Of a stretch of 64,000 bases of DNA, positions 10,307 to 20,501 are shown piece by piece. A program made the position numbers and the translations under genes. The stretch comes from Marinobacter azerbaijanicus (GTDB lineage: Bacteria; Pseudomonadota; Gammaproteobacteria; Pseudomonadales; Oleiphilaceae): contig NZ_JASSVS010000008.1 in NCBI RefSeq assembly GCF_030250645.1, positions 62,001-126,000 on the forward strand. The letters are read 5' to 3'. The notes beneath the pieces were generated by a model that made no database searches, was not told the origin of the DNA, and was given only the letters and a program-made list of their open reading frames with translations. Every line of letters begins with the position of its first letter. Position 1 is the first letter of the stretch.

Positions 10307-10390
10307 GGGGTGGTGATATTTATTTCCCGCCAGGAAAAGGTGTCCGAGCGCAGCGAGTTCTTTTCCAAGGGAAATAAATATCACCACCCC
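10307..10390. repeat. Large intergenic hairpin element B (related core, opposite orientation)
   Basis: A perfect 22-bp stem: left arm 10307-10328 (GGGGTGGTGATATTTATTTC plus CC), right arm 10369-10390. The loop carries a second stem, GGAAAA (10333-10338) with TTTTCC (10361-10366), enclosing GGTGTCCGAGCGCAGCGAG. That core is the reverse complement of the loop of element A with a few changes, whereas the outer stems of A and B are unrelated in sequence. Confidence 0.8.
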
Positions 10391-10444
10391 GCTCCTCCCC
10401 CAAACGAGCAGTCCTGCAAAAGGCTTAAAATCAGGCAAAAAATC

Positions 10445-10933
10445 TCACCGCTTCCTCTGATCATGCACCCGAGGCTCAATCCCCAGCGCCCGCAATTGCT
10501 TGAAATGCGACCGCGCCTGCGCCAGAACCGACTCGTCATTATGGGCCACCAGCGCCAACCGCTTGAATCGGTCCGCATCCGCCGGCAATGTCTCCGAAAG
10601 GATGATCACCGTATCCCAGTCCTCCGCCACCGGCGGGCACAGCAATATCCCAACCGGATCAGTACAGGTGGTGGTGGAATCGGGGACGATGCTGTGGGGA
10701 ATGAACGCCTCGGGACTGAAATTCCAGAGCAGGTCATCCAGTTCCTGGGCGTGTTGCATGGTGTCGCAGACAATGCCCACGCGATCACCCTGCTGCCGGG
10801 CCTTGGCTACCAGTTTGGCGGTATGGAGGTTGCGGGCAGCAGGGGAGCTTTGGGAGAGGATGTGGAACCAGTAGGACTGGTTCCTTTCATCCTGTGCGCC
10901 CGGGTTTTGCGAGCTGGAGCTACTTTCCGGCAT
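10445..10933 (-). CDS. holC: DNA polymerase III subunit chi
   Basis: Accessory subunit of the replicative clamp loader; with psi it links the loader to SSB. The 162-residue protein has a short non-conserved N-terminus followed by recognisable chi motifs: [31 protein letters not shown] and the C-terminal R(S)[16 protein letters not shown]. It overlaps the 3' end of pepA by 14 bp on the same strand, the usual pepA-holC arrangement. Met 10933 was used; the true start could be slightly downstream, since the first 15 or so residues are low complexity ([13 protein letters not shown]). Confidence 0.9.
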   Translation of the reverse strand: MPESSSSSQNPGAQDERNQSYWFHILSQSSPAARNLHTAKLVAKARQQGDRVGIVCDTMQHAQELDDLLWNFSPEAFIPHSIVPDSTTTCTDPVGILLCPPVAEDWDTVIILSETLPADADRFKRLALVAHNDESVLAQARSHFKQLRALGIEPRVHDQRKR

Positions 10934-12413
10934 GGGACATCAGGTAGTCGACCAGTAGCGGCACCGGGCGACCGGTGGAGCCTTTGGCCTTGCCGGAGTT
11001 CCAGGCAGTGCCGGCAATGTCCAGGTGGGCCCAGCGGTAATCCTTGGCAAACCGGGACAGGAAGCATGCTGCTGTAATGGTGCCGGCAGGACGGCCGCCG
11101 ATGTTCTGCATGTCGGCGAAGTTGCTGTCGAGCTGGCTCTGGTATTCGTCCCACAGCGGCAGGCGCCAGGCGCGGTCGCCGGCGCGTTCGCCGGCGGCAA
11201 GCAGGTCGTTGGCCAGTTCGTCGTTGTTGCTCAGCAGGCCGGTGGCGTGGCTGCCCAGTGCAATGATGCAGGCGCCGGTGAGGGTGGCCATGTCGACAAC
11301 CACTTCCGGGTCGAACTTCTTGACGTAGGTGAGGGCGTCACACAACACCAGGCGGCCTTCGGCGTCGGTATTGAGGATTTCAATGGTCTGGCCAGACATG
11401 GAGGTGACGATGTCGCCCGGACGTGTGGCGGTGCCGCTGGGCATGTTTTCGGCGGCGGCGATGACAGCGACCACGTTGATCTTCGGCTTGGTCTCGGCGA
11501 TGGTTTTCATGGCGCCGAAAACGGCAGCCGCACCGCCCATGTCATACTTCATTTCATCCATGCCTTCGCCGGGCTTGAGGCTGATGCCGCCGGTGTCGAA
11601 GGTGATACCTTTACCCACCAGTACGTAGGGTTTGTCTTTAGCCTTGCCGCCACGGTATTCCATAACAATCAGCTTGGCGGGCTGAGCGCTACCGGCGGAT
11701 ACAGAAAGCAGGCTGTGCATGCCCAGTTTCTTCATCTGTTTTTCGTCGAGCACTTCTGTCTTGATAACGTCGTTGTCTTTTGCCAGCTGCTCGGCCTGTT
11801 CCGCCAGCCAGGTGGGGTGACAAACGTTGGGTGGCGTGTTACCCAGATCGCGGGTGAAGTTCATGCCACGGCCGGTGGCCAGCCCCAGGGTGAAGGCATC
11901 CTTCAGTGCCTTGCCGGTGGAGGAGGCGGCAACGGTGACTTTCGAGAGCTTGCGGTCTGACGGCTTCTCGCTCTTGAATTCACTGAAACGGTAGAACTGC
12001 TCTTCCAGGGTGCGGCCAATCAGGTTCAGGCGCGCCGCTTCGGAACTGGTGGCGTCTTCGCCGGTCACCAGGGTGTCGGCCATTCCGACCAGGACGTGCT
12101 TGGATGGGCCGTCCTTGATCTGGCTCGCCATGGCAATAAGAGCCTTGCGGTAGTTGGCAGGGGTGCGGTCCTTGTCTATTCCGGTGCCGACCACCAACAG
12201 GCGCGCCCAGGGCTGGCCCTCCAGCGGAATCTGCAGGGTGGTTGCGTTTTTACCGGTGGCGTCCCCGTTTTTATGCAGGGTCTTGATCAGTCCGCCCAGA
12301 GCTTCGTTTGCCTGTGTGGTGGAGGCAGGCCAGTCGCCTTTCTCCGGCAGGGCGACAACAAGGCAGTCCGCTTTGATATCGGAAATGGGCTTACTGCTCA
12401 GGGTAAAATTCAT
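10920..12413 (-). CDS. pepA: Leucyl aminopeptidase (PepA family, M17)
   Basis: Two-metal hexameric aminopeptidase that removes N-terminal residues from peptides. The M17 signature NTDAEGRL is at residues 348-355, preceded by the metal and lysine motif [16 protein letters not shown] and by the [12 protein letters not shown] stretch. Length 497 aa matches the family (E. coli 503). In E. coli PepA also binds DNA in Xer recombination at plasmid cer sites; nothing here shows that role. It is followed by holC with a 14-bp overlap and is divergent from lptFG across 208 bp, as in many gammaproteobacteria. Confidence 0.96.
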   Translation of the reverse strand: MNFTLSSKPISDIKADCLVVALPEKGDWPASTTQANEALGGLIKTLHKNGDATGKNATTLQIPLEGQPWARLLVVGTGIDKDRTPANYRKALIAMASQIKDGPSKHVLVGMADTLVTGEDATSSEAARLNLIGRTLEEQFYRFSEFKSEKPSDRKLSKVTVAASSTGKALKDAFTLGLATGRGMNFTRDLGNTPPNVCHPTWLAEQAEQLAKDNDVIKTEVLDEKQMKKLGMHSLLSVSAGSAQPAKLIVMEYRGGKAKDKPYVLVGKGITFDTGGISLKPGEGMDEMKYDMGGAAAVFGAMKTIAETKPKINVVAVIAAAENMPSGTATRPGDIVTSMSGQTIEILNTDAEGRLVLCDALTYVKKFDPEVVVDMATLTGACIIALGSHATGLLSNNDELANDLLAAGERAGDRAWRLPLWDEYQSQLDSNFADMQNIGGRPAGTITAACFLSRFAKDYRWAHLDIAGTAWNSGKAKGSTGRPVPLLVDYLMSHAGK

Positions 12414-12621
12414 GGCAACTCCCGTTGGTTATTCTGATGGAGGACAGTCCCGCCCGGGTTTGCTGTCCGAATGCCTATAGCATTGGGGTTTGGCGTTAAA
12501 TTATCAAGCACTGACAGCTTGTTAACCGCTGTGCTCTGTCATTCGGTCCCAAGGTTACTTAGAATACGGCGAATCCTGAATTTCCAACGACTCCGGTCGC
12601 ATCCGGCTCTGAGAGACCGAA

Positions 12622-13725
12622 TTGAGCATCATTTTCCGATACCTAAACCGCCAGGTGATTGTCAGCATGCTTGCCGTTTCCGGCATTTTGCTGATGGTTT
12701 TCATGAGTGGCCGGTTTATCAAGTATCTGGCGGATGCCGCCGCCGGCGAGCTTGCCGGAGATGTACTGTTCAAGATAATGGCCTACCGCTTCCCGGGGTT
12801 TCTGGAACTGATCCTGCCTCTGGGGCTGTTTATCGGTATTCTGCTGGCATACGGGCGCATGTATCTGGAAAGCGAAATGACCGTGTTGTCTGCCTGTGGC
12901 GTCAGCGACAAACAGTTACTGGGCAAAACCCTGATCGGCAGTATTCCTGTGATGCTGACTGTGGGGGCCATGAGCCTTTACGTGTCGCCCTGGGGTATGA
13001 AACAGGTAGAGGCTATTTTTAATGAGCAGCGTCAGGCGACGGAGTTTGAAATGCTTGCGCCAGGGCGTTTTCAGTCCCTGTCCTCCGGGGGGCGGGTCAC
13101 CTACACCGAAGGTCTCAGTCAGGACAAGCGTCGGCTTGAGGGCGTTTTTATTGCCGAATACAGCCAGGATGGCAAGGGTCTGTCGATCATTACTGCCCGT
13201 GAGGGCTCGCAACTGGTTGATGATGAGACTGGTAGCCGGTTTCTGGTTCTTGAAGATGGTGCCCGCTTTGAAGGTGTCCCTGGTCGCCTGGATTACGATG
13301 TGACCGGTTTTGATGCCTACGGACTGAAGATACGCAGTGGCAATGCCCGTGAGAAGGAACTCGAGGAAGGACTGAGTACCGCAGATCTGATGGTCTCGGA
13401 CAATCCGGCACACAGGGCAATGCTGCACTGGCGGTTTACCCTGCCGCTGATCGTGCCAATCGTCACATTACTGGCGGTGCGCCTCAGCCGCGTTAATCCA
13501 CGCCAGGGACGCTTTTTTCACCTGCTTCCGGCCATGCTGGTCTATATCACCTACCTCGGCCTGCTTATTGTCGCCCGGGACGCCCTTGAGAGCGAAAAGG
13601 TTCCGGAATGGATCGGCCTGCTCTGGGTTCACGCTATCTTTCTTGTGCTCGGGCTGTGGCTGCAATTCGGACCTGCGTGGCTCTACCGGCGGCGCCTGAC
13701 CAGGGAGGGCCGTAGCCGTGCGTAA
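12622..13725 (+). CDS. lptF: LPS export ABC transporter permease LptF
   Basis: Inner-membrane half of the LptB2FG complex, which extracts lipopolysaccharide from the inner membrane and passes it to LptC. 367 aa, with hydrophobic segments near residues 13-34, 53-75 and 98-120, a periplasmic beta-jellyroll region (about 130-255), then three C-terminal segments (about 270-350). The start is TTG at 12622 (MSIIFRYLNRQVIVSML), the first codon consistent with family N-termini. The 3' end overlaps lptG by 8 bp. The divergent 208 bp upstream are shared with pepA and should hold both promoters. Confidence 0.95.
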   Translation: MSIIFRYLNRQVIVSMLAVSGILLMVFMSGRFIKYLADAAAGELAGDVLFKIMAYRFPGFLELILPLGLFIGILLAYGRMYLESEMTVLSACGVSDKQLLGKTLIGSIPVMLTVGAMSLYVSPWGMKQVEAIFNEQRQATEFEMLAPGRFQSLSSGGRVTYTEGLSQDKRRLEGVFIAEYSQDGKGLSIITAREGSQLVDDETGSRFLVLEDGARFEGVPGRLDYDVTGFDAYGLKIRSGNAREKELEEGLSTADLMVSDNPAHRAMLHWRFTLPLIVPIVTLLAVRLSRVNPRQGRFFHLLPAMLVYITYLGLLIVARDALESEKVPEWIGLLWVHAIFLVLGLWLQFGPAWLYRRRLTREGRSRA

Positions 13726-14779
13726 GATTGATCGCTATGTGATGAGCACAGTCGGCGGAGCGATATTCCTGGTGATGGTGGTGGTGCTGTCTCTGGATCT
13801 GATCTTTGCGTTTATTGCCGAACTTGATGATGCCAAAAATGATTATCAGACACTGCAGGCCCTGCTATATGTTGGGATGACGCTGCCACGCCGCATCTAC
13901 GATTACTTGCCCCTGGGAGCGTTCATGGGCTGCCTGGTTGGGCTGGGTTCCATGGCGAGCTCTTCGGAACTGACGGTTATTCGAGCCGCTGGCGTGTCCC
14001 TGAAACGCATTGTCTGGTCAGCGATGAAGCCAGCGCTGGTGGTGGTTGTCATTGGTATTCTGATCGGTGAATACGTTGCCCCGCCCGCAGAGCGCATGGC
14101 GCAGAGCCGGAAGGCGGTTGCCCAGGGCGCGGGAGAGAACATCGCCTCGGCATCGGGCATCTGGCACCGGGAGGGCGAGGTGTTCATGCACCTTAATGCC
14201 GTGCAGCCCAACGGTGTTCTTCATGGTGTATCGCTGTTTCGTTTCGATGAGGAGCGGTGGCTGGTGTCTGTCAGCTTCGCTGAGCGAGGTATTTACCAGG
14301 GCGACTACTGGTTGCTGGAAAACGTCACCACCACCAAGCTGAGTGACGAAAGAGCCAGCCAGGAAAAACACCGTGTCCTGCGCTGGAAAACCGGCCTGTC
14401 TCCGGATGTGCTCAGTGTGCTGATAGTGAAGCCGGAAGATCTGGCCATCTCGGGCCTGTATACCTATGCCCGTTACCTGGGGGAGCAGGGCCTGAACGCC
14501 GCCACCTACTGGCTGGCGTTCTGGAAAAAAGTTCTGATGCCACTGGGCACCGCGGTGATGGTGCTGGTGGCGATTTCGTTTGTGTTCGGCCCGCTGAGAT
14601 CCGCCACTATGGGGTTCCGGGTGTTTACCGGCCTGATCGTCGGGCTGCTGTTCAAATACATGCAGGACCTTCTGGGGCCCATGAGCCTGGTTTTCGGCTT
14701 TAATCCGGCATTGGCCATTATTCTGCCGATTGCCATTAGTGCGGTGGTTGGCGCGATACTGATGAGGCGGGCAGGGTAG
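13718..14779 (+). CDS. lptG: LPS export ABC transporter permease LptG
   Basis: Partner of LptF in the LptB2FG extractor. 353 aa with the same layout: three N-terminal membrane segments (near residues 13-35, 60-82, 103-125), a periplasmic domain, and three C-terminal segments, including a stretch typical of LptG (FVFGPLRSATMGFRVFTGLI). GTG start inside the last codons of lptF, so translation is probably coupled. The gene ends 2 bp before the end of the convergent RDD gene. Confidence 0.95.
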   Translation: MRKIDRYVMSTVGGAIFLVMVVVLSLDLIFAFIAELDDAKNDYQTLQALLYVGMTLPRRIYDYLPLGAFMGCLVGLGSMASSSELTVIRAAGVSLKRIVWSAMKPALVVVVIGILIGEYVAPPAERMAQSRKAVAQGAGENIASASGIWHREGEVFMHLNAVQPNGVLHGVSLFRFDEERWLVSVSFAERGIYQGDYWLLENVTTTKLSDERASQEKHRVLRWKTGLSPDVLSVLIVKPEDLAISGLYTYARYLGEQGLNAATYWLAFWKKVLMPLGTAVMVLVAISFVFGPLRSATMGFRVFTGLIVGLLFKYMQDLLGPMSLVFGFNPALAIILPIAISAVVGAILMRRAG

Positions 14780-14781
14780 CG

Positions 14782-15318
14782 CTATTTTTTGGGCTCTTTG
14801 GGCACGGATGCAACAATGCTGCCGGAAGCCCTGTCTGTCAGGGACATGCCGTTGATGGGATAGAACAGCGCGATAATGGCCGGGACGGTTATGAACAGTG
14901 TGGCGGCGTTCAGGTAGTAGGCGCCCAGCAATGCCACGAACAGGATTGCAGCCGCCGCCACGTAACGTTTGAGTGCCTGCGTCCAGGAAACGGACGTGCC
15001 GTCCAGGTTTTCAATGCGGATTCGCCACACCTGCATACCGAGTGTCTGGCCGTTTCTGGTCCAGAAATAAGCGAAAAACAGATACAGGGCCAGGAACAGT
15101 ACGAACGTGAGCAGCGGGTCCGCCTCCAGAGTGCCGGCTTCTGCCATTTCCTCATACTTGTCCCAGCCGGTTATCCAGCCCGCCACGAGGGTGTATGCCC
15201 AGGTGGTCACCAACAGCACCGCAACACTGATCAGTGAATCGTAAATCACGGCCATGAGTCGTTTGATGAAAGGGGCGGGGGGTAGCAATTCCTCGGGGGA
15301 ATGAAAGCGGCGGGGCAT
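14782..15318 (-). CDS. RDD family membrane protein
   Basis: 178 aa, with the N-terminal RDD-type start (FIKRLMAVIYDSLISVAVLLVTTWAYTL) and three to four membrane segments (about 25-50, 75-92, 118-140, 145-163). The motif NGQTLGMQVWRIRIENLDG between segments 2 and 3 is typical of the family. RDD proteins are mostly uncharacterised; some act in transport or ion homeostasis. Convergent with lptG (2-bp gap) and divergent from alaS. The position beside lptG is common in this lineage but no functional link is known to me. Confidence 0.88.
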   Translation of the reverse strand: MPRRFHSPEELLPPAPFIKRLMAVIYDSLISVAVLLVTTWAYTLVAGWITGWDKYEEMAEAGTLEADPLLTFVLFLALYLFFAYFWTRNGQTLGMQVWRIRIENLDGTSVSWTQALKRYVAAAAILFVALLGAYYLNAATLFITVPAIIALFYPINGMSLTDRASGSIVASVPKEPKK

Positions 15319-15448
15319 GGCGTCTCCTGTGATGTTTCACGTTTTTCCTGTTCTCGGCGTGTGCTAGAGTAGCGGATTTGCACACGCATGTAAGTATGTG
15401 TCTTCAAACGTGGACCCAATCGGGTTTATACAAGGGTATCAAAGGGCT

Positions 15449-18079
15449 ATGAAAACCGCAGAGTTGCGACAGGCATTTCTCGATTACTTCAGACAGCAGG
15501 GGCATACCGTTGTACCAAGCAGCTCGCTGGTACCAGCAGACGACCCGACATTACTGTTTACGAATGCGGGAATGAACCAGTTCAAGGACGTGTTCCTCGG
15601 CCGGGAAGAGCGCGACTATACCCGGGCGACCACATCACAGAAGTGTGTTCGGGCGGGCGGCAAGCACAATGACCTGGAAAACGTAGGTTACACCGCGCGA
15701 CACCACACCTTTTTCGAGATGCTGGGCAACTTCAGTTTCGGTGACTATTTCAAGCGTGAAGCCATCAACTTTGCGTGGACATTCCTGACCAGTGATGACT
15801 GGCTGAACCTGCCGAAAGAAAATCTCTGGGTAACGGTTTACGCCTCCGATGACGAGGCCTTTGATATCTGGAACCAGGAGATTGGTGTTCCGGCAGACCG
15901 TATTGTGCGCATTGGTGACAACAAAGGCGCCCCTTACGCCTCCGACAACTTCTGGCAGATGGGTGATACCGGCCCCTGTGGTCCCTGTACTGAAATTTTC
16001 TACGACCATGGCCCGGATGTGGCTGGCGGGCCTCCAGGTAGCCCTGAAGAAGACGGTGACCGCTACATCGAAATCTGGAACGTTGTCTTCATGCAGTACA
16101 ACCGTCAGGCGGATGGTGAGATGCTGCCGCTGCCCAAGCCTTCGGTGGATACAGGTATGGGGCTGGAGCGCATCACTGCCGTGCTGCAGGGCGTACACAG
16201 CAATTACGAAATCGATCTGATGCAGGACCTGTTGAGCGCCGCTTCTGACATTCTGGGCGGTGTGGACACTACCGAGGCCTCGCTGCGGGTGGTGGCAGAT
16301 CATATCCGCTCGTGTGCGTTCCTGATATCCGATGGGGTGATGCCGTCCAACGAAGGTCGAGGGTTCGTGCTTCGCAGGATCATCCGACGGGCCGCACGCC
16401 ATGGAAACAAGCTTGGTGCAACCCAGCCGTTCTTCTACAAACTGACCGGCGCCCTGGTTGAACTGATGGGCGACGCCTACCCGCAACTGGTCAGTAGCCG
16501 CAAGCAGATTGAAAAGGTGCTGTTGCAGGAAGAAGAGCAGTTTGCCAAAACTCTGGATAAGGGGCTGCGCCTGCTGGAGCAGGACATAGCAGAGCTGAAG
16601 GGGTCAGAAATACCGGGTGAGACCATTTTTACCCTCTATGATACTTACGGTTTTCCGGTAGATCTCACCAATGACATTGCCCGTGAGCGCGGCCTGACCC
16701 TCGACTACGAGGGCTACGAAAAGGCGATGGAGCGCCAGCGGGAACGCGCCCGCGCGGCCAGCAAGTTCGGCATTGATTACAACGCCGCCGGCCTGAATCT
16801 CGAGGGTTCCACCGAGTTTACCGGTTACGAACATATTGACGGCCACGAGACCATTCGCACCGTCATTGTCGACGGCAAGGAAAAGAATGCCCAGGCGGGG
16901 GACGAAGCCGTGGTGGTTCTGGAGCGCACGCCGTTCTATGCGGAATCCGGTGGCCAGGTGGGTGATACCGGCCTGCTGACCTGGAGCGGTGGCCGCTTCA
17001 AAGTGACCGATACCCAGAAGGAAGGCAGCAATCATCTCCACATCGGTACTGTGATTGAAGGCGAACTCTTCCCCGGCCTGGAAGTGGATGCCCGTATCGA
17101 TCATGCCCGCCGCGAGCGAACCAAGAAGAACCATTCGGCAACGCACCTGATGCATGCTGCGCTACGCAAAGTGCTGGGCGAGCACGTTACCCAGAAGGGC
17201 TCGCTGGTGGACCCGGACAAGCTGCGGTTCGATTTCTCCCATTTTGAGCCGGTTACGCCGGACCAGTTGCGTGAAATCGAGCGTCAGGTAAACGAGCAGA
17301 TACTGGATAACACGCCGGTTCAGACAGAAATTACCGATATGGAGCAGGCCCAGGCCAAGGGCGCCATGGCGCTGTTTGGTGAGAAATATGGCGATACCGT
17401 CAGGGTGCTTAGCATGGGTTCCGACGGCTATTCCGTGGAGCTTTGTGGCGGCACCCACGTTGCGCGCACGGGTGATATCGGGCTGTTCCGCATTACCTCG
17501 GAAAGCGGTATTTCTTCTGGCGTTCGGCGTATTGAGGCGGTGACCGGATTTGGGGCCCTGGAGTGGGTTGAGGAAACCGAGCAGACACTGCGTGAGGTGG
17601 CGAAGCTGGTAAAAGCCTCCCGTGAGTCACTGGTGGAGAAAGTACAGCAAACCCTGGATCGCAACCGGCAACTGGAGAAAGAGGTGAACGCTCTCCAGGC
17701 AAAGCTGGCGAGTTCTGCAGGAACTGACCTGGTCGGCTCTGCTGTTGAGGTGGGTGACCTGAAGGTGGTTGCCTCGGAAATGCAGGGCGCTGATCGCAAG
17801 GCGCTTATGGAAACCGCAGACCAGCTCAAGAATAAACTGGGTGAGGGTGTTGTGGTGCTTGCCAGCGTTGAGGACGGCAAGGTCACCCTGGTAGCCGGTG
17901 TGACCAAGTCCGCTACAGGCAAGATCAAGGCTGGTGACCTGATGAAGCACCTGGCCGCACAGGTTGACGGTAAGGGCGGTGGCCGTCCGGATATGGCCCA
18001 GGGCGGGGGTAACGATCCCTCAAAGCTGGCGGATGCACTCGCCGGCGTTCCAGCCTGGGTTGAGAAAAATATTGCTTAG
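15449..18079 (+). CDS. alaS: Alanine--tRNA ligase
   Basis: Class II synthetase with editing domain. Catalytic N-domain begins [19 protein letters not shown]; motif 2 region [21 protein letters not shown]; editing-site zinc ligands HSATH (near residue 562) and CGGTH (near 665); C-terminal C-Ala domain after about residue 740 ([18 protein letters not shown]). The frame extends to 15398, but ATG 15449 gives 876 aa, the E. coli length, with AAGGG 7 bases upstream. It precedes lysC and csrA, a conserved gammaproteobacterial order. Confidence 0.97.
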   Translation: MKTAELRQAFLDYFRQQGHTVVPSSSLVPADDPTLLFTNAGMNQFKDVFLGREERDYTRATTSQKCVRAGGKHNDLENVGYTARHHTFFEMLGNFSFGDYFKREAINFAWTFLTSDDWLNLPKENLWVTVYASDDEAFDIWNQEIGVPADRIVRIGDNKGAPYASDNFWQMGDTGPCGPCTEIFYDHGPDVAGGPPGSPEEDGDRYIEIWNVVFMQYNRQADGEMLPLPKPSVDTGMGLERITAVLQGVHSNYEIDLMQDLLSAASDILGGVDTTEASLRVVADHIRSCAFLISDGVMPSNEGRGFVLRRIIRRAARHGNKLGATQPFFYKLTGALVELMGDAYPQLVSSRKQIEKVLLQEEEQFAKTLDKGLRLLEQDIAELKGSEIPGETIFTLYDTYGFPVDLTNDIARERGLTLDYEGYEKAMERQRERARAASKFGIDYNAAGLNLEGSTEFTGYEHIDGHETIRTVIVDGKEKNAQAGDEAVVVLERTPFYAESGGQVGDTGLLTWSGGRFKVTDTQKEGSNHLHIGTVIEGELFPGLEVDARIDHARRERTKKNHSATHLMHAALRKVLGEHVTQKGSLVDPDKLRFDFSHFEPVTPDQLREIERQVNEQILDNTPVQTEITDMEQAQAKGAMALFGEKYGDTVRVLSMGSDGYSVELCGGTHVARTGDIGLFRITSESGISSGVRRIEAVTGFGALEWVEETEQTLREVAKLVKASRESLVEKVQQTLDRNRQLEKEVNALQAKLASSAGTDLVGSAVEVGDLKVVASEMQGADRKALMETADQLKNKLGEGVVVLASVEDGKVTLVAGVTKSATGKIKAGDLMKHLAAQVDGKGGGRPDMAQGGGNDPSKLADALAGVPAWVEKNIA

Positions 18080-18182
18080 GTAGCTGTCGCGTAAGCGGGC
18101 AGACGTTTATAATTCCGCCCGTTTGATCGTCTGAGGCAGGGCCCTGTCCTGCCATTTGTCCACGTTTGGTATCGGGAAAACA

Positions 18183-19418
18183 ATGGCGCTCTTGGTTCAG
18201 AAATTTGGTGGTACCTCGGTAGGCACCACCGAACGGATTGAAGCGGTTGCAGAGAAAGTCTGCCGCTTCCGCAGGGAAGGTCATGATGTGGTGGTTGTGG
18301 TGTCCGCCATGAGCGGGGAGACCAACCGCCTGATTGGCCTTGCCAATGAAATCATGGAAGAACCCACGCCCCGGGAGATGGACGTGCTGGTGTCTACCGG
18401 CGAGCAGGTAACGATAGCACTGCTGTCCATGGCTCTTCAGAAGCGTGGCTGCGATGCGCGCTCCTATACCGGAGCCCAGGTGAGGATCCTGACCGACAGC
18501 AGCCATACCAAGGCGCGCATCAAACAGATTGATGAACAGCGCATGAAGGAAGACCTGAATGCCGGCCGTGTGGTTGTCGTTGCAGGTTTCCAGGGTATTG
18601 ACGAGAACGGCAGCATCACCACCCTGGGCCGTGGTGGCTCGGACACTACAGCCGTCGCCCTCGCTGCTGCATTGAAGGCTGATGAGTGTCAGATCTACAC
18701 TGATGTGGACGGTGTCTACACCACTGATCCAAGGGTGGTTGATAGTGCGCGCCGGCTTGATCGGGTCACTTTCGAAGAAATGATCGAAATGGCCAGTCTG
18801 GGCTCGAAGGTTCTTCAGATCCGCGCTGTGGAATTTGCAGGCAAATACAATGTTCCTTTAAGGGTTCTTTCCAGCTTCCAGGAAGGTGAAGGTACCCTGA
18901 TTACTTTTGAGGATGAAAGCGCCATGGAACAACCGGTCGTCTCCGGCATAGCCTTTAACCGTGATGAAGCCAAGCTGACCATTGCTGGTGTGCCGGATAC
19001 ACCTGGCAGTGCGTTGCGAATTCTGCAGCCGGTCAGTGATGCCAATATCGAAGTTGACATGATTGTTCAGAATGTCGGCGCCGACAACCGTACTGACTTC
19101 ACGTTCACTGTGCATCGCAATGACTTCAAGCGTGCCCAGGGGGTTCTCCAGAAGGTGTCGGACGAGCTCGGCGCCCGGGAGGTCAGTGGTGACAGCAAGA
19201 TTGCCAAGGTGAGCATTGTGGGCGTGGGCATGCGATCTCATGCCGGTGTTGCAACTAAAATGTTTGCCGCGCTGTCCAACGAAGGAATCAATATCCTGAT
19301 GATTTCGACATCGGAGATAAAAATTTCTGTGGTGATTGACGAGAAATATCTTGAGCTGGCCGTTCGGGCGCTGCATAGTGCGTTCGAACTGGACAAGCCC
19401 GGGGTAGAGGAAGCTTGA
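18183..19418 (+). CDS. lysC: Aspartate kinase
   Basis: Phosphorylates aspartate, the first step toward lysine, threonine, methionine and diaminopimelate. Kinase motif [13 protein letters not shown] is at the N-terminus; the nucleotide-binding [20 protein letters not shown] stretch lies near residues 150-170; two ACT regulatory domains occupy about 265-410 ([16 protein letters not shown] and [19 protein letters not shown]), indicating feedback control by lysine and/or threonine as in Pseudomonas-type enzymes. ATG 18183 gives 411 aa; the in-frame TTG at 18156 is unlikely. Located between alaS and csrA. Confidence 0.96.
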   Translation: MALLVQKFGGTSVGTTERIEAVAEKVCRFRREGHDVVVVVSAMSGETNRLIGLANEIMEEPTPREMDVLVSTGEQVTIALLSMALQKRGCDARSYTGAQVRILTDSSHTKARIKQIDEQRMKEDLNAGRVVVVAGFQGIDENGSITTLGRGGSDTTAVALAAALKADECQIYTDVDGVYTTDPRVVDSARRLDRVTFEEMIEMASLGSKVLQIRAVEFAGKYNVPLRVLSSFQEGEGTLITFEDESAMEQPVVSGIAFNRDEAKLTIAGVPDTPGSALRILQPVSDANIEVDMIVQNVGADNRTDFTFTVHRNDFKRAQGVLQKVSDELGAREVSGDSKIAKVSIVGVGMRSHAGVATKMFAALSNEGINILMISTSEIKISVVIDEKYLELAVRALHSAFELDKPGVEEA

Positions 19419-19602
19419 GGCTTGCAGACGCAAAAGTCGGTTTGCCCGGGGCTTCCGTATAAAAGGGCATCATTTGCGGGCCGTTGAGTTCCAATATGCG
19501 TATAAGTGATTATGCGTCTATTGATTGGCAAGTGATCCCACTATAAAAGTAAGCAGTATACATTTGTCGGAACAGGTAGCTCTGGATAAGGGAGTAAAGG
19601 AC

Positions 19603-19800
19603 ATGTTGATTTTGACTCGCCGCGTTGGCGAAACCCTGATGGTCGGTGATGACATCACCGTAACCGTGCTAGGGGTTAAGGGGAATCAGGTACGTATTGG
19701 CGTAAACGCCCCTAAAGAAGTGGCGGTTCACCGTGAAGAAATCTATCAGCGTATTCAGAGTGAGAAAGACTCTGAGGAGCCGGAACCCGGCAATAGCTGA
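19603..19800 (+). CDS. csrA: Carbon storage regulator CsrA/RsmA
   Basis: Small dimeric RNA-binding regulator that blocks or stabilises mRNAs at GGA motifs. 65 aa, beginning [20 protein letters not shown] and containing the RNA-contact segment [12 protein letters not shown] with the usual Val-Ala-Val-His-Arg. ATG 19603 is preceded by GGAGTAAAGGAC, which itself contains GGA motifs at the ribosome site, compatible with autoregulation (inference). The frame runs upstream to 19525 but those residues do not belong to the family. An intrinsic terminator follows 10 bp after the stop. Confidence 0.97.
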   Translation: MLILTRRVGETLMVGDDITVTVLGVKGNQVRIGVNAPKEVAVHREEIYQRIQSEKDSEEPEPGNS

Positions 19801-19809
19801 GAGTGATAT

Positions 19810-19844
19810 AAAAGCCGTTCGAGGGAAACCCGGACGGCTTTTTT
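19810..19844 (+). terminator. Intrinsic terminator after csrA
   Basis: AAAAGCCGT (19810-19818) pairs with ACGGCTTTT (19834-19842), continuing into a T run, with an inner GGG/CCC stem. Typical rho-independent terminator just after the csrA stop and before the tRNA cluster. Confidence 0.88.
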
Positions 19845-19928
19845 GTTCCCGGGGGAGCGGGGTTTGAAAAAACTCGTGTCAACCCTATGAAATCAGAAAA
19901 ATTATGGTAGTATACGCCCCGTTCTCAA

Positions 19929-20021
<93 letters not shown>

Positions 20022-20072
20022 ACTTTTCAAAGAAGAGTAAGGGAACAATACTGAATCAGGAAGACTGGATGC

Positions 20073-20149
20073 GCGGCTGTAGCTCAGCTGGATAGAGTAC
20101 CTGGCTACGAACCAGGCGGTCGGAGGTTCGAATCCTCCCAGCCGCGCCA
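20073..20149 (+). tRNA. tRNA-Arg (anticodon ACG), copy 1
   Basis: 77 nt with encoded CCA. Acceptor GCGGCTG pairs with CAGCCGC, D arm AGCTCAGCTGGATAGAGT, anticodon loop GCTACGAAC with ACG (A34 read as inosine), T arm GGAGGTTCGAATCCTCC. The two bases before it (GC at 20071-20072) could extend the stem visually but are outside the mature tRNA. Confidence 0.96.
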
Positions 20150-20175
20150 CTTCCGGTAAAGATTCAGATTTTCAA

Positions 20176-20252
20176 GCGGCTGTAGCTCAGCTGGATAGAG
20201 TACCTGGCTACGAACCAGGCGGTCGGAGGTTCGAATCCTCCCAGCCGCGCCA
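20176..20252 (+). tRNA. tRNA-Arg (anticodon ACG), copy 2
   Basis: Identical over 77 nt to copy 1, 26 bp downstream; the short spacer differs. The 3' half of this sequence, with about 9 bases of downstream flank, recurs at 20421-20450 at the end of an inverted-repeat element. Confidence 0.96.
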
Positions 20253-20263
20253 TATCAAGACCA

Positions 20264-20304
20264 AAGCGCCTCAGTTTGTGAATCCCACAGGCTGAGGCGT
20301 TTTG
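20264..20304 (+). terminator. Intrinsic terminator of the tRNA cluster
   Basis: CGCCTCAG (20267-20274) pairs with CTGAGGCG (20292-20299), with partial pairing of TTTGTG and CACAG inside, followed by TTTT. Positioned 12 bp after the second tRNA-Arg. Confidence 0.75.
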
Positions 20305-20312
20305 CTATGTAT

Positions 20313-20447
20313 AGCTGGGAGGATTTGAACCGAAAGAGGTTCGACCGAAGCACACGAAGTGTGCTGAGGAACGTCGGAGCAGCGCGACGACGACCCCGAA
20401 GGGGTGAGGGCCGTAGGCCCGAATAATCCTCCCAGCCGCGCCATATA
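20313..20447. repeat. tRNA-Arg-derived inverted-repeat element
   Basis: Left end AGCTGGGAGGATTTGAACC (from 20313) is an inverted copy of the T arm/acceptor 3' part of tRNA-Arg; right end AATCCTCCCAGCCGCGCCA (from 20425) is a direct copy. Between them lie consecutive small hairpins: GAACC/GGTTC, GCACAC/GTGTGC, CGTCG/CGACG, ACCCC/GGGGT and GGGCC/GGCCC. The right end copies not only tRNA sequence but also the flank (ATATAAGAC versus ATATCAAGAC after tRNA copy 2). No protein-coding sequence. It is not a functional tRNA: there is no 5' acceptor strand or anticodon arm. Confidence 0.75.
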
Positions 20448-20485
20448 AGACAGAGAACCCCGCCCTTGAGCGGGGTTCTCTGTCT
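20448..20485. terminator. Perfect hairpin, probable terminator between element and chemoreceptor gene
   Basis: AGACAGAGAACCCCGC (20448-20463) pairs exactly with GCGGGGTTCTCTGTCT (20470-20485) around a short loop. It lies 16 bp beyond the stop of the minus-strand chemoreceptor and 3' of the tRNA-derived element, so it may stop transcription from either side. The T tract is weak in both directions. Confidence 0.6.
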
Positions 20486-20501
20486 TCAGGTCCCGGCCGC
20501 T

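Noticed and set aside
10166..11077. 303-codon plus-strand frame across hairpin B and holC
   Set aside because: It runs through repeat DNA and opposite holC/pepA; no domain.
20073..20447. CRISPR-like repeat array
   Set aside because: The repeats are two full tRNA genes and a tRNA-derived element, with no regular spacers and no cas genes.
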